NCBI GenBank assembly: GCA_947044405.1
Contig: CAMRHE010000156.1
Location: 2,771,001-2,835,000, forward strand
Length of the DNA stretch: 64,000 nt
Direction: 5' to 3'
Origin: Leptodactylus fallax
Taxonomy: Eukaryota; Chordata; Amphibia; Anura; Leptodactylidae
A model generated the notes under the pieces. That model was given only the letters and a program-made list of their open reading frames with translations, searched no databases and was not told the DNA's origin. Positions 20,950-31,943 of this stretch are shown here, in pieces. Numbering within the stretch: the stretch's first letter is position 1; every line of letters starts with the position of its first letter. Position numbers and translations under genes: made by a program.

Positions 20950-20982
20950 TCAGTGCCTTGCAAAATTATTCATACCCCTCCC
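20950..20982. repeat. Orphan Tc1 terminal repeat fragment
   Basis: CAGTGCCTTGCAAAATTATT followed by CATACCCCTCC is the outer end of a Tc1 family distinct from A-F in this window. No partner end or transposase follows. It is either a deletion remnant or a capture from a template switch. Confidence 0.55.
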
Positions 20983-21493
20983 CACAAATTGAGTGTTTGG
21001 AGCCCAGGTGACAATAGGTCCTCCATCCACATATGTTCCCCTCGCTGGAGCCAGTCTTATATTGCTGTGTAATACCGAGAAAAGCAAAAAACAGACAGCA
21101 AAGAGCTCTAATAGTGTAATACTGTAATGTAAATGTAACGGATAGCTAGCAATTGGCTGCTCACCTTTCTGGGTTGTGGTAAGTCCACAACCACTCTTTA
21201 AGCTTGTAAGGTTGGGTGGATTTCCCAATGGACCTCTTGGAGTGGCTATTGGCCTCAGGAACGCAGTTCCCAAGAAATCTACATCAGGTATCACCATTCA
21301 CCATTCCAATACTGATAGTTCTCAAAGTGATCTTGAGGACTCTCTCATTACTATTTATCTCCTTAGCGCAAATACAGAATCTAATTTCCACAACTCCCCC
21401 TAATCCCACCTCATCTGAGATTAATTTATCTGTCAATAATACCTCAGAGTCTTTTTTGGGCTTACCAACAGCTCTTACTCCCCTAGCCACGTA

Positions 21494-23033
21494 CAGTGGG
21501 TATGGAAAGTATTCAGACCCTTTTAAATTTTTCACTGTTTGTTTCATTGCAGCCATTTGGCAAAAGCAAAAGTTCATTTTATTTCTTGTTAATGTACACT
21601 CAGCAACCCATCTTGACAGAAAAAAACAGAAATGTAGATACTTTTGCAAATTTATTAAAAAAAGAAAAACTGAAATATCACATGGTCATAAGTATTCAGA
21701 CCCTTTCCTGTGATACTCATATTTAACTCACATGCTGTCCATTTCCTTCTGATCCTCCTTGAGATGGTTCTACTCCTTCATTGGAGTCCAGCTGTGTTTA
21801 ATTAAACTGATTGGACTTGATTAGGAACACACACCTGTCTATATAAGACCTCACAGCTCACAGTGCATGTCAGAGCAAATGAAAATCATGAGGTCAAAGG
21901 AACTGCCCAAGGAGCTCAGAGACAGAATTGTGGCAAGGCACAGATCTGGTCAAGGTTACAAAAGAATTTCTGCAGCACTCAAGGTTCCTAAGAGCACAGA
22001 GGCCTCCATAATCCTTAAATGGAACAAGTTTCGGACGACCAGAACTTTTCCTAGACCTGGCCGTCCAGCCAAACTGAGCAATCGTGGGAGAAGAGCCTTG
22101 CTGAGAGAGGTAAAGAAGTACCCAAAGATCACTGTGGCTGAGCTCCAGAGATGCAGCAGGGAGATGGGAGAAAGTTCCACAAAGTCAACTATCACTGCCA
22201 AAAAACACATGAAGGACTCCCAGACTATGAGAAATAAGATTCTCTGGTCTGATGAGACGAAGATTGAACTTTTTGGCGTTACTTCTAAGCGGTATGTGTG
22301 GAGAAAACCAGGCACTGCTCATCTCCTACCCAATACAAACCCAACAGTGAAATATGGTGGTGGCAGCATCATGCTATGGGGGTGTTTTTCAGCTGCAGGG
22401 ACAGGACGACTGGTTGCAATTGAAGGAAAGATGAATGCAGCCAAGTACAGAGATATCCTGGAAGAAAACCTCTTCCAGAGTGCTCTGGACCTCAGACTGG
22501 GCCGAAGGTTCACCTTCCAACAAGACAATGACCCTAAGCACACAGCTAAAATAACAAAGGAGTGGCTTCGGAACAACTCTGTGACCATTCTTGACTGGCC
22601 CAGCCAGAGCCCTGACCTCAACCCAATTGAGCATCTCTGGAGAGACCTGAAAAAGGCTGTCCACCAACGTTCACCATGCAACCTGACGGAACTGGAGAGG
22701 ATCTGCAAGGAAGAATGGCAGAGGATCCCCAAATCCAGATGTGAAAAACTTGTTGCATCATTCCCAAGAAGACTCATGGCTGTACTAGCTCAAATGGTTG
22801 CTTCTACTCAATACTGAGCAAAGGGTCTGAATACTTATGACCATGTCATATTTCAGTTTTATTTTATTAATAAATTTGCAAAAATATCTACATTTCGGTT
22901 TTTTTCTGTCAAGATGGGGTGCTGAGTGTACATTAATGAGAAATAAAATAAACTTTTTTGCTTTTAGGAAGTGGCTGCAATGAAACAAAGAGTGAAAAAT
23001 TTAAAGGGGTCTGAATACTTTCCGTACCCACTG
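21494..23033 (+). mobile_element. Tc1/mariner element (Tc1-B)
   Basis: The ends CAGTGGGTATGG and CCGTACCCACTG are inverted and flanked by TA (21492-21493 and 23034-23035). Terminal inverted repeats of about 215 bp each hold an outer copy of AAGTATTCAGACCC (21507-21520) and an inner one (21690-21703), the IR/DR arrangement. Length is 1540 bp, versus 1644 bp for its relative at 42853. Most of the difference is a 93-bp deletion in the transposase. It lies within the Penelope-like element. Confidence 0.95.
21867..22817 (+). pseudogene. Tc1-B transposase with in-frame deletion
   Basis: The frame is open for 316 codons from MSEQMKIMRSK to ASTQY. The helix-turn-helix region (RDRIVARHRSGQGYKRIS), the PGRPAKLS linker and all three catalytic contexts are present: WSDETKIELFG, QQDNDPKHTAK and [11 protein letters not shown]. 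Comparison with the relative at 43234 shows that 31 codons are missing after STKSTIT, between the second DNA-binding subdomain and the catalytic core. The removed stretch is the one holding SGLYGRVARWKQPLLSARHM. The deletion keeps the frame, so a shortened protein could be made, but the lost segment is conserved in the family and activity is unlikely. Confidence 0.88.
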
Positions 23034-23035
23034 TA

Positions 23036-25490
23036 TCATGTAAAAGAAAACCTTATCATGATCAAAATTTCGATTATTAAGACGAAAAAGAAAATTACAG
23101 ACAACCACAGTTTCAGGAAATTCAAGCAACCCAGGGGATGCAGAGGGGGTTCAAGAAAAAGAAATAGAACCGACCACAGAAATCCTAAACCCAGAATCCA
23201 GTCCAAAAAGGAACAAAACTTAATTAAAAGCTTCAATCTATCTAACCACATTCTCAACAAACATGAATTAAGTCTGCTGAACAAAGGACTCTCCTTCTTT
23301 CCTAAACAATCTATTAAAGAGACAGATCTATACATAGACCTCCATAAATATATCCGTAAACTCACACTAGGGAGACATTTTGCCATTCTACAATCTACCA
23401 AGAATACTGTATCTTGCTCCACTGAATCTGAAACTCACACCACTCCAACCATTCCTGTTGTTAATGCATCCCTTTACCAATAAAAAGACCCGGCAATCCA
23501 GTTAACTTTCACACCCCAAGATACTGATTTGAAACCTAAGTCCCTTTTTTATCCCACTCACCATAAAGGCAGCAATACTGAAACATTTTGTAATATGGTT
23601 TCATCCAATTTCAGGAAACTCAAATCTAATCCTGTATATACTAAAGACAACCTGACCAAAAATGAAAGCACCTCCCTAAGAAGCCTTATGGACAACAATC
23701 TCATTACCATAAGAGGGGCAGACAAGGGAGGTGGTATTGTCATACAGGACCAAACCACTTAATTAGCAGAGGCACAAAGGATTCTTTCTGACACCTCATA
23801 TTACCTACCCCTTGGCAAAGACCCCACCCCCGATTATATACTTCCGTACACAAACCTAATCCAGAAAGCAGCAGATTCAGGGATCCTTACCAAAAAAGAG
23901 AAACTCTTTTTATTACCTGATAACCCTCAGTTGACTCTTTTCTATCACTTACCAAAAATCCATAAAAACTCTTCCAACCCAGCAGGCAGACCAATAATAT
24001 CCGGTATAAACTCACTCACCTCCAAATTATCCCATTATATTGACATCTTAGTACAGAATACATTATTAACTTGAAATCCCGCCTCAAAGACTCTGCCAGT
24101 CTAATTAAAAATCTATTATCCATTCCGTGGAAACCCACCTACATTTGGGCAACACTGGACGTAGCTGCACTTCACAGCAACATTCCACATGAAAAGGGCC
24201 TTTCCACCTTTTCCAGATACCTATTTTCAGATCCTAAAATGCCAAGTAGCCAACAAGCCTTCATTCTTGAAAGTATAAGATTCATATTAGAGCACAATGT
24301 TTTTCACTTTGGTACCAACATTTTTTTTTACAGACAAGGGGGTCTGCGATGAGCACTCGATTCGCACCCAGTTTCGCTAATTTATTCATGGGCAACTTTG
24401 AGAATGACCTTATCTACTCGAACAATCCCTGGACTAACCATATCATTTTTTTATAAAAGATATATAGATGACCTGATCTTTATTTGGGAAGGGTGCACTG
24501 AATCCTTCAACACATTCACTAATCATCTTAATAATCATGAACAAAAATGGGGCATTACCTTATCTGGTACTACATCAAATACATCCATTGAATACCTAGA
24601 TTTAGTACTTACCGTGGCAAAAAGATTGTGATAAAACCTTTTCCAAAAAAGTTGATTGCAACAGTCTCCTTGATTATACCAGTTCGCATCACAAAAAATG
24701 GAAAAACAACATACCATATGGCCAATTCCACAGGATTAGGCGGAACTGCACACTTAATCAGGACTTTGATATCCAGAGCAAAATCATTACACAAAGATTT
24801 TCCAAAAAACACTTTCCTAAGAAAATTATTCTATCAGCACAGCATAAAGTAAAAAAACTTACCCAACTGGACTACATTAAACCCTCCAACAGAACCCATA
24901 AAAAATCTCCACAATTCAATTTCATAACAATCTATAATTACAGACACCAACAGATAAATTTGATACTCTCTAAACATTGGCCCATTCTAACCAATGATCC
25001 CTTTCTCAAAAAGACACTCCCCAGAACCCCAAGCATCACCTATAAACGTGCATAAACTCTAAAAAATTTACTAGTCCCAAGCAGACTTAGGGAACCTAAG
25101 GACCCCATTAAGACCCCAGTCCAGGTAAAACATAATCATGGGGATAGTTTCAGATGTAATGCCTCTAGATGCAAATGCTGTAATAGCATTATCCATGGAT
25201 AAAACACAATTTCCAGTAAGTCCACTGGCGAAACATTTCCCATCAAAATGCACCTCACATGTGGCTCATCCTTTGTTATATATGTTATACAATGTAAATG
25301 TGGCCTACAATATGAGGGGCGCACTACCATGTACTTAAGAAAACACCTAGACAAGTACCGGGCAAACATACTTAAAGGTTTTCAGAAACATAGTGTTTCT
25401 AGACACGCTGCCAAATACCATAATTGTGAATCTGACAGGTTTAAAATTACACCAATAGACCAGATCACTACCAACAATAGAGACCTTTAA
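23036..25490 (+). pseudogene. Penelope-like polyprotein: reverse transcriptase and GIY-YIG endonuclease
   Basis: In order across three frames: SNHILNKHELSLLNKGLSFF (about 23243-23302), a typical Penelope N-terminal motif; GADKGGGIVI (about 23715-23745); FYHLPKIHKNS (about 23940-23975); the first catalytic Asp in TLDVAALHSNIPHEKG (about 24152-24200); FAPSFANLFMGN (about 24360-24396); and the catalytic YIDD in KRYIDDLIFIW (about 24448-24485). The C-terminus, 25248-25490, has VIYVIQCKCGLQYEGRTT and LRKHLDKYRANI, the GIY-YIG nuclease pattern with its Cys pair. The element would copy itself by target-primed synthesis. At least five frameshifts or stops disable it. Confidence 0.8.
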
Positions 25491-25767
25491 AAAAAAAAAA
25501 AGTTAATTTTTTTGGATATATAGATTAAATACGATGCTGTCTGCCGGTCTAAATGAGGCTTCTGAGAACATCTTTTGACTCATCTTTTTCATTGTATTTC
25601 ATTATCATTCCCTATGTTTCTTATATCATTCATATTTATCTCTTAGTGTCGGTAAGCATTCTAACCTCGTGCATGTTTCATCATTGTTTTATCTCCCCTT
25701 ATCAATACAGAGATTCCTAGCCACAATATTCTCACCACTCATTCATTAATATCCATCTATCCTGTAC

Positions 25768-25829
25768 AAATTGTACAGTGCTGCGGAATATGTTGGCGCT
25801 ATATAAATAAAATGTATTATTATTATTAC
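25768..25829 (+). repeat. L2/CR1-type LINE 3' tail
   Basis: TGTACAGTGCTGCGG, then ATGTTGGCGCTATATAAATA, followed by ATTATTATTATTA, is the typical 3' end of L2-type retroelements and SINEs that borrow it. Only the last 60 or so bases are present. Confidence 0.6.
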
Positions 25830-27179
25830 TCTATATACCTATTCCATCCTAATTCAATTCAGTACCCAATACCATCTAGTTATTTACGACATACTGCTAC
25901 ATATTCACCATATATATATTTTTCAACTCCGAAACTGATTTATTGGATCATTCATTTGATATATTATTCTCATTCACATATTGTTTAATTTATGGTATTA
26001 TTTATTTATTATTATTTCAATTCACCATTTTGCTTTTAATATCAGATTTTTTATTAATTTACATATGTAATACACACTTTGACTAACTATTTTATTATCC
26101 ATTGTTTTATTATCCACTGTTATTTTCATTTTAAAATTGTATTATATATATATATCCCCTTTCCAATGTTATATTTCTATTTCTATTAACTTTCCCCATT
26201 ATAGTCTAATTAACCTCTCTTTTTTTTTCCTTTTAGCACCTGGTTCCCTGTTTTATCATACCGTATTTTATTGTTAATTTGCACTACTCCCACCTCCACC
26301 TATTTATTCCCTCTATCCATTTCATCAAAAGACTCATCTTTCCCAAGTACGGATAACTGACGAGAGAGTCACATTTACCGCGCACTCCCTATTGAGACCC
26401 ATACATAGCGCTGCACACAAGCGCTTTAACTCCCAGCTTTGTAAACTTCTACCCACAGCGCTGAGCTTGGCAGCGCATTACGCATGCGCTGTAGTCACTT
26501 GTTCCTACAGCTGATCGCTTCTATAATGCGCGTCCCCGCACTAAAAAACCACCGACTTTGCGCTACAGCGTCCCTATCCCTTAGTATCATACTAGCATTC
26601 TACTAAATATTCCTCCCTCTTATCTTTTTAACCCATTAAAGTTTATTTTGTGTTTTATTTTGTGTCATTACTTTTAACCTCGGACCCTGTGACCCCCAAG
26701 GGGCGTGGCTACCGCCCGTTTTATTGATAGTTTTTTTTTTCTTTTTATGTGTGTATATATATATGTCATGTTTCCTCTGTTATGTTGATGCACAACTGAG
26801 AAATGGCTTGTCCTAAAACGCGTTGTGTGTTACATACATTTGGAATAAAGACAATTTGGACCAGCGCTCCTCTGCCTCATATTTTGCTTTTCTCTAGATT
26901 ATATTGCTGTGTGTCCTCCAGGCAAGACACACTCTCAGCTCATTACGATAACGTTGCATATTAGTTTAATTTGTTGATTATACAGTTTTTGTTACCCTCC
27001 CCCTCTTTTTCTAATATCTACCCTCTAGTCCCTTTTTTCTCTCCCATTCCCTACTAAAACACCTCCCAGGTCTCCTTGCCTGAACCTCCACCTCACTGGA
27101 CTACAAACTCAGCAATAGCTCATCAACTATATGAGCAGCATAGATGATCTTACTAGTCATTACTACTTTCAACATCCAT

Positions 27180-29366
27180 GACCCCAATGCTCAGAAGCAT
27201 CATGGTCTACTGTTATTGATATGAAAAATGAAGATTCTTTTTCTTCAAGAGACACACTACACATCGGCTGAGTCCCAAAGTTACCAATTAATTATTTTTT
27301 TCATGGTTCCTTCCACTCCAATGAACACACCAACATTGTTATGCAGAAGGCAGAGCATTATTTGTCAATGGAACCATTTTGAATGTACGATATACATTAG
27401 CCAACACATATGTTCCAAGGACCAATCAAATTCCCTGGCTACTCAAGACCCTGGATGACTTAAGTTTATTTGTGGAGGGAACAGTAATTCTGGGAGAACA
27501 CCTAAATCTGGTCCTCAATCCCTTATTAGATGCCTCATCTTGAAAATCACATCTTTTACAGGCAGTTCTCCAAAAATTCCACACCAAAGTCCAAAAACTC
27601 CAACTGATTGATGTCTGGAAGACACATTACCCTTCTACTAAAGACTTTTCATTCTATTCCAACCCCAGACAGTCCTTTCAGCATTTGGAATATATTCTTA
27701 TGTCTAGGATATCACTTCCTCTTACAAGAAAACCACCATAGGTTCCATCGCTATACCTGACCATGCCCCTGTCTCGGGCACTATCTCCCTACTTCCCCTA
27801 CCTCTCCCTGAATGGACTTGGAAGCTCAATGAGGCAGCACTAGATAATGAGACTGTGAGTCTAGAAGTTAAGAGACACCTACAGGAATTCTTCGAGATTA
27901 ATACCACTCCGGATTTGAACCCTGCTATTACATGAGAAACTCACAAAACCTACATAACATGCATTTTGATATCCCTTTGCACAAACCTTTAAAAGCAAAA
28001 ACTAAAATTGATTCTATTCTAGATTGCTCATCTGGAGAGACTGAATAAACAGTCCAGAGTCATTGAGACACAAGCACAACTACAGACATTGAGAAAGAAG
28101 CTAAGGGACATCCTCAACAGCTCAATCCGCTAAACACCTACTATATTACCATCATAAAATCTATGCACACAGTATCTAGGAAGGGAAGTTGATTGGCTTC
28201 TTAATTAGGACATCAACTTCCCTCCCTAGTTACCAAGACCCATATTGCAGCGATCAAGACTTCAGACGGCTCTATCAACTCTATGAAAATAGCGGAAGCA
28301 TTCCAAGCCTTTTATGCTTCTTTTTATAATATTAGTAGGTCAGACACATCAATAGACCCAATAAATATGGAGGATCGAATTGCCAACTTACTTGCTCTCC
28401 TTAACCTCGCATATTGACTCGCAACAAATGATTCAGCTCCTGAATCCTATCACAACAGATGAACTCTGAAAGACCATCTTTAGCTTCCCCTCTAATAGGA
28501 GCTGTCTTTCCCCTTAAGTATTATAAAACTTTCCCGCCAATCTTGCTTCCTCACTTACTGTCAACATTTAATGCTCTTCTTCAGGAAAGTAACTCCTGAA
28601 ACAAATTCAAGAAGCTCATGTGACCCTGATAGCCAAAGAAGGGAAGGATCCAACTCTTTGTGCCAAATTCAGGCCTATATCCCTGTAAAACTTAGATTTT
28701 AAATTTTGGACAAAACTATTAGCCCTGAGGTTGCAACCTCTACTTCCTGCCTTTATTAAAGAATAGACTGGATTTGTGAAACACAGAGAGGGTAGAGACA
28801 ACTCAATGTGGCTTCTCTATGTTATCAGCTTTGCTACAAGTACTAGTACGACCTTGATCCTTCTCGGCAGAGATGGATACCCCTCTTCCTGATTGTTTTC
28901 ATCCTATCCTTGGAGCCTTTAATACAGGAGGAAAGGCAGGATACAGAAATAAAATTATTCATAATAGTGAAAACCCTGCGTCATTCAGCTGCCTTTGCAG
29001 ACTATCTCCTATTCTATGTTTCAAACCCTGAAAGAGACCTACATAGACTTATAGCGATTATGGCCCAATATGGCTCAGTTTCTAATTATAAAATCTGAAG
29101 TACTACCAATTTCGTTCCCTGCCTCTGTAGCTAAGGATTTGAAATGTATACTCCCCTTTACATGGTCATCGATCTCCATAACCTACACATCAAACTCTCA
29201 AACCGGTTAGACCAGCTTTTTGATCTTAATTTTGCACCTCTTCTGTAATTTTACCGACCTATTACACTCGTATGATCTACCCCTGCTATCCTGGCTAGGC
29301 AGAAAGAATTGAATCCAAATGTATAATGTCCCTAAAATAATGTATAAGTTGCAAATGCTCCCAATA
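27180..29366 (+). pseudogene. LINE II ORF2 relic: endonuclease and reverse transcriptase
   Basis: FLQETHYTSAES at about 27240-27275 is the endonuclease Glu motif. FVNGTILNVRYTLANTYVP at about 27360-27420 and IPDHAPVSG at about 27750-27780, where the usual SDHAPV occurs, follow. The reverse transcriptase is recognisable only in pieces: [19 protein letters not shown] at about 28625-28683 and KHREGRDNSMW at about 28780-28812. The catalytic FADD box is not recognisable with confidence; the best candidate region is near 28990-29030 (FADYLLFYVS), which lacks the second Asp. Stops and indels occur throughout. Confidence 0.7.
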
Positions 29367-29368
29367 TA

Positions 29369-30966
29369 CAGTGGGTTGAAAAAAGTATTCAGTCAGCCAC
29401 CAATTGTGCAAGCTCTCCCACTTAAAAAGATGAGGCCGGCCTGTAATTGACATCATAGGTAGACCTCAACTATGAGAGACAAAATGAGAAAACAAATCCA
29501 GAAAATCACATTGTCTGATTTTTTTAAGAATTTATTTGCAAATTATGGTGGAAAATAAGTATTTGGTCACCTACAAACAAGCAAGATTTCTGGCTCTCAC
29601 AGACCTGTAACCTCTTCTTTAAGAGGCTCCTCTGTCCTCCACTCATTACCTGTCCTAATGGCACCTGTTTGAAATTGTTATCAGCATAAAAGACACCTGT
29701 CCACAACCTCAAACAGTCACACTCTAAACTCCACTATGGTGAAGACCAAAGAGCTGTGGAAGGACACCAGAAACAAAATTGTAGACCAGCACCAGGCTGG
29801 GAAGACTGAATCTGCAATAGGCAAGCAGCTTGGTGTGAAGAAATCAACTGTGGGAGAAATAATTAGAAAATGGAAGACATACAAGACCACTGATAATCTC
29901 CCTCGATCAGGGGCTCCACGCAAGATCTCACTCCGTGCGGTCAAAATGATCACAAGAATGGTGAGCAAAAATCCCAGAACCACACGGGGGGACATAGTGA
30001 ATGACCTGCAGAAAGCTGGGACTAACGTAACAAAGGCTACCGTCAGTAACACACTACACCGCCAGGGACTCAGATCCTGCATTGCCAGACGTGTCCCCCT
30101 GCTTAAGCCAGTACATATCTGGGCCCGTCTGAAGTTTGCTAGAGAGCATTTGGATGTTCCAGAACAGTATTGGGAGAATGTCATATGATCAGATGAAACC
30201 AAAGTAGAACAGTTTGGTAGAAACACAACTCGTATTTGTAGGAGAGTGAATGCTGAGTTGCATCCAAAGAACAACATACCTACTGTGAAGCATGGGGGTG
30301 GCAACATCATGCTTTGGGGATGTTTCTCTGTAAATGGACCAGGACGACTGATCCGTGTACATGAAAGAATGAATGGGGCCATGTATCGTGAGATTTTGAG
30401 TGCAAACCTCCTTCCATCAGCAAGGGCATTGAAGATGAAACGTGGCTGGGTCTTTCAGCATGACAATGATTCCAAGCACACCACAAGGGCAACGAAGGAG
30501 TGGCTTCGTAAGAAGCATTTCAAGGTTCTGGAGTGGCCTAGCCAGTCTCCAGATCTCAACCCCATAGAAAACCTTTGGAGGGAGTTGAAAGTCTGTGTTG
30601 TCCAGCAACAGCCCCAAAACATCACTGCTCTAGAGGAGATCAGCATGGTGGAATGGGCCAACATAACAGCAACAGTGTGTGCCAACCTTGTGAAGACTTA
30701 CAGAAAATGTTTGACCTCTGTCATTGCCAACAAAGGATATATAACAAAGTATTGAGCTGAACTTTTGTTACTGACTAAATACTTTTCCACCATAATTTGA
30801 AAATAAATTCTTAAAAAATCAGACAATGTGATTTTCTGGATTTGTTTTCTCATTTTGTCTCTCATAGTTGAGGTCTACCTATGATGTCAATTACAGGACT
30901 CTCTCATATTTTTAAGTGGAGAACTTGCACAATTGGTGGCTGACTAAATCCTTTTTTTCCCCACTG
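29369..30966 (+). mobile_element. Tc1/mariner element (Tc1-C)
   Basis: Ends CAGTGGGTTG and CCCCACTG are inverted, and the inverted repeats extend about 200 bp (matching blocks TCAGCCACCAATTGTGCAAG and GACATCATAGGTAGACCTC on the left recur inverted on the right). TA flanks the left end (29367-29368). The right flank reads CA, a mutated copy of the duplication. An outer AAAGTATTCAGTCAGCC and inner AAGTATTTGGTCACC give the direct-repeat pair. The element interrupts LINE II. Confidence 0.93.
29736..30755 (+). pseudogene. Tc1-C transposase with one nonsense codon
   Basis: The frame starts [17 protein letters not shown] and ends GYITKY, giving 339 codons. It is interrupted only by TGA at 30186-30188, exactly where the family has the Trp of the WSDETK motif. 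The first catalytic Asp follows directly. The second lies in HDNDSKHTT, where Ser replaces the usual Pro. The Glu is in [10 protein letters not shown]. The DNA-binding half (residues 1 to about 110, with a [10 protein letters not shown] linker) is open. A TGG-to-TGA change explains the stop. A start at 29736 is supported by the truncated copy at 45381, which has the same first codons. Confidence 0.93.
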
Positions 30967-31420
30967 CACCTCCCTAAATCTTTCTTCAAATCGATTCTCT
31001 TTTTCAACTCCATCTGGAAACAGAAAAGACCACGTTTAATCCATGCGGCCTTCATACACCCTAAGACTGCTGGAGGCATCAGCCTTCCAGATATACAGAA
31101 ATACCATGAAGCAGTGCAACTCCAACTCTGGCTAGATCTTAATACGCCCCTGAAGTTTGCACCCCTCCAATCCCTAGTCTTGGTGACACATGAACCATAC
31201 TTAAGAGATTTGTGGCTCCCACACCCGAAGCACTTTAGATCTTCTCAATACAATCCTCTCATTCAATCAGCGTGTGAATCCTGGAGCCTACTGAAACCAC
31301 GACTAGCTCCTACTCTGTTCCTCTGTCTACCAGTGGGCTTATTGTCTTATATACACCTGGAACTTCAACATGTCCCTCAAGACTTCTGGGATCAGCTTCT
31401 CCCTCGGAGAATTCTGTATT
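30967..31420 (+). pseudogene. LINE II ORF2 C-terminal part
   Basis: Directly after Tc1-C the LINE frame resumes: FFNSIWKQKRPRLIH, then KTAGGISLPDIQKYHEAV and LQLWLD. It matches the FIWKAKRHRIP and GGMAVPHLLHYYWAAHL segments of LINE III. The stretch to 31420 is open. The remaining C-terminal zinc-binding region is not clear in 31430-31700. Confidence 0.75.
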
Positions 31421-31878
31421 GACAAATAGCTCTAGTCTTAGGTAAGATTCGCTGCTGTCCAGACTGAACTTCCTACAGGTAGCTTATTATTATAAATGTA
31501 GACTAGGTTTTCTTCCAGATATCAATGGAATAGACCATACACAGATTTTGAAAGACTCAGTGCAACTAAAACAGCCTTGACAAGATGGACTTCCTACCTG
31601 CTCCGAAATTACATTAAATCTACATCTCTAACCAAACCCTTTTTCATCACCAGTTAGGAAAAAGAGCTGGAAATTGCCCTGAGTGATCAGAAACTTTAAG
31701 AGGTGCTGTCCCACTCACAAGATTTTTTTCAACGTATACAAGGTGACAAGCTAGGTGCTGATATGCAGTGCCCCCCTTCTCTTTCCCTCATGTCCCCCCT
31801 TCCAACCCTACTTTCTACTACTAACATTCCCTGCTCCACCCCCCGCTTTTCTTTGTGTTTAAAGATTCTACATTTACA

Positions 31879-31879
31879 T

Positions 31880-31933
<54 letters not shown>

Positions 31934-31943
31934 TATATATATA
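31879..31943. repeat. A-run and TA microsatellite
   Basis: A run of 16 A is followed by an imperfect (TA)n tract ending in the TA that flanks Tc1-D. It probably grew from the poly(A) tail of LINE II. Confidence 0.9.

Larger units (their letters stand above)
21180..26900 (+). mobile_element. Penelope-like retroelement (PLE), interrupted by Tc1-B
   Basis: After removing Tc1-B (21494-23033), a single degenerate frame runs from about 21200 to 25490 with the N-terminal region, reverse transcriptase and C-terminal GIY-YIG endonuclease order of Penelope-like elements. A long non-coding part follows to about 26900 and contains AAAACGCGTTGTGTG and then AATAAAG, a kind of end I associate with such elements in frogs. 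A short L2-like tail is inserted at 25768-25829. Limits are approximate because I cannot align the pseudo-LTRs with certainty. Confidence 0.75.
27040..31880 (+). mobile_element. Decayed L1/Tx1-like LINE (LINE II), interrupted by Tc1-C
   Basis: Sequence before and after Tc1-C belongs to one L1-like ORF2: endonuclease, reverse transcriptase and C-terminal pieces occur in the right order. An A-rich tail (about 31879-31895) and a TA microsatellite mark the 3' end. No ORF1 was recognised upstream, so it is 5' truncated or too decayed. It is more degraded than LINE III. Confidence 0.75.

Noticed and set aside
22319..22777. Minus-strand open frames of 152 and 92 codons opposite Tc1-B transposase
   Set aside because: They are antisense shadows. 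Similar frames appear opposite the transposase in Tc1-B2 and Tc1-F and have no independent motifs.
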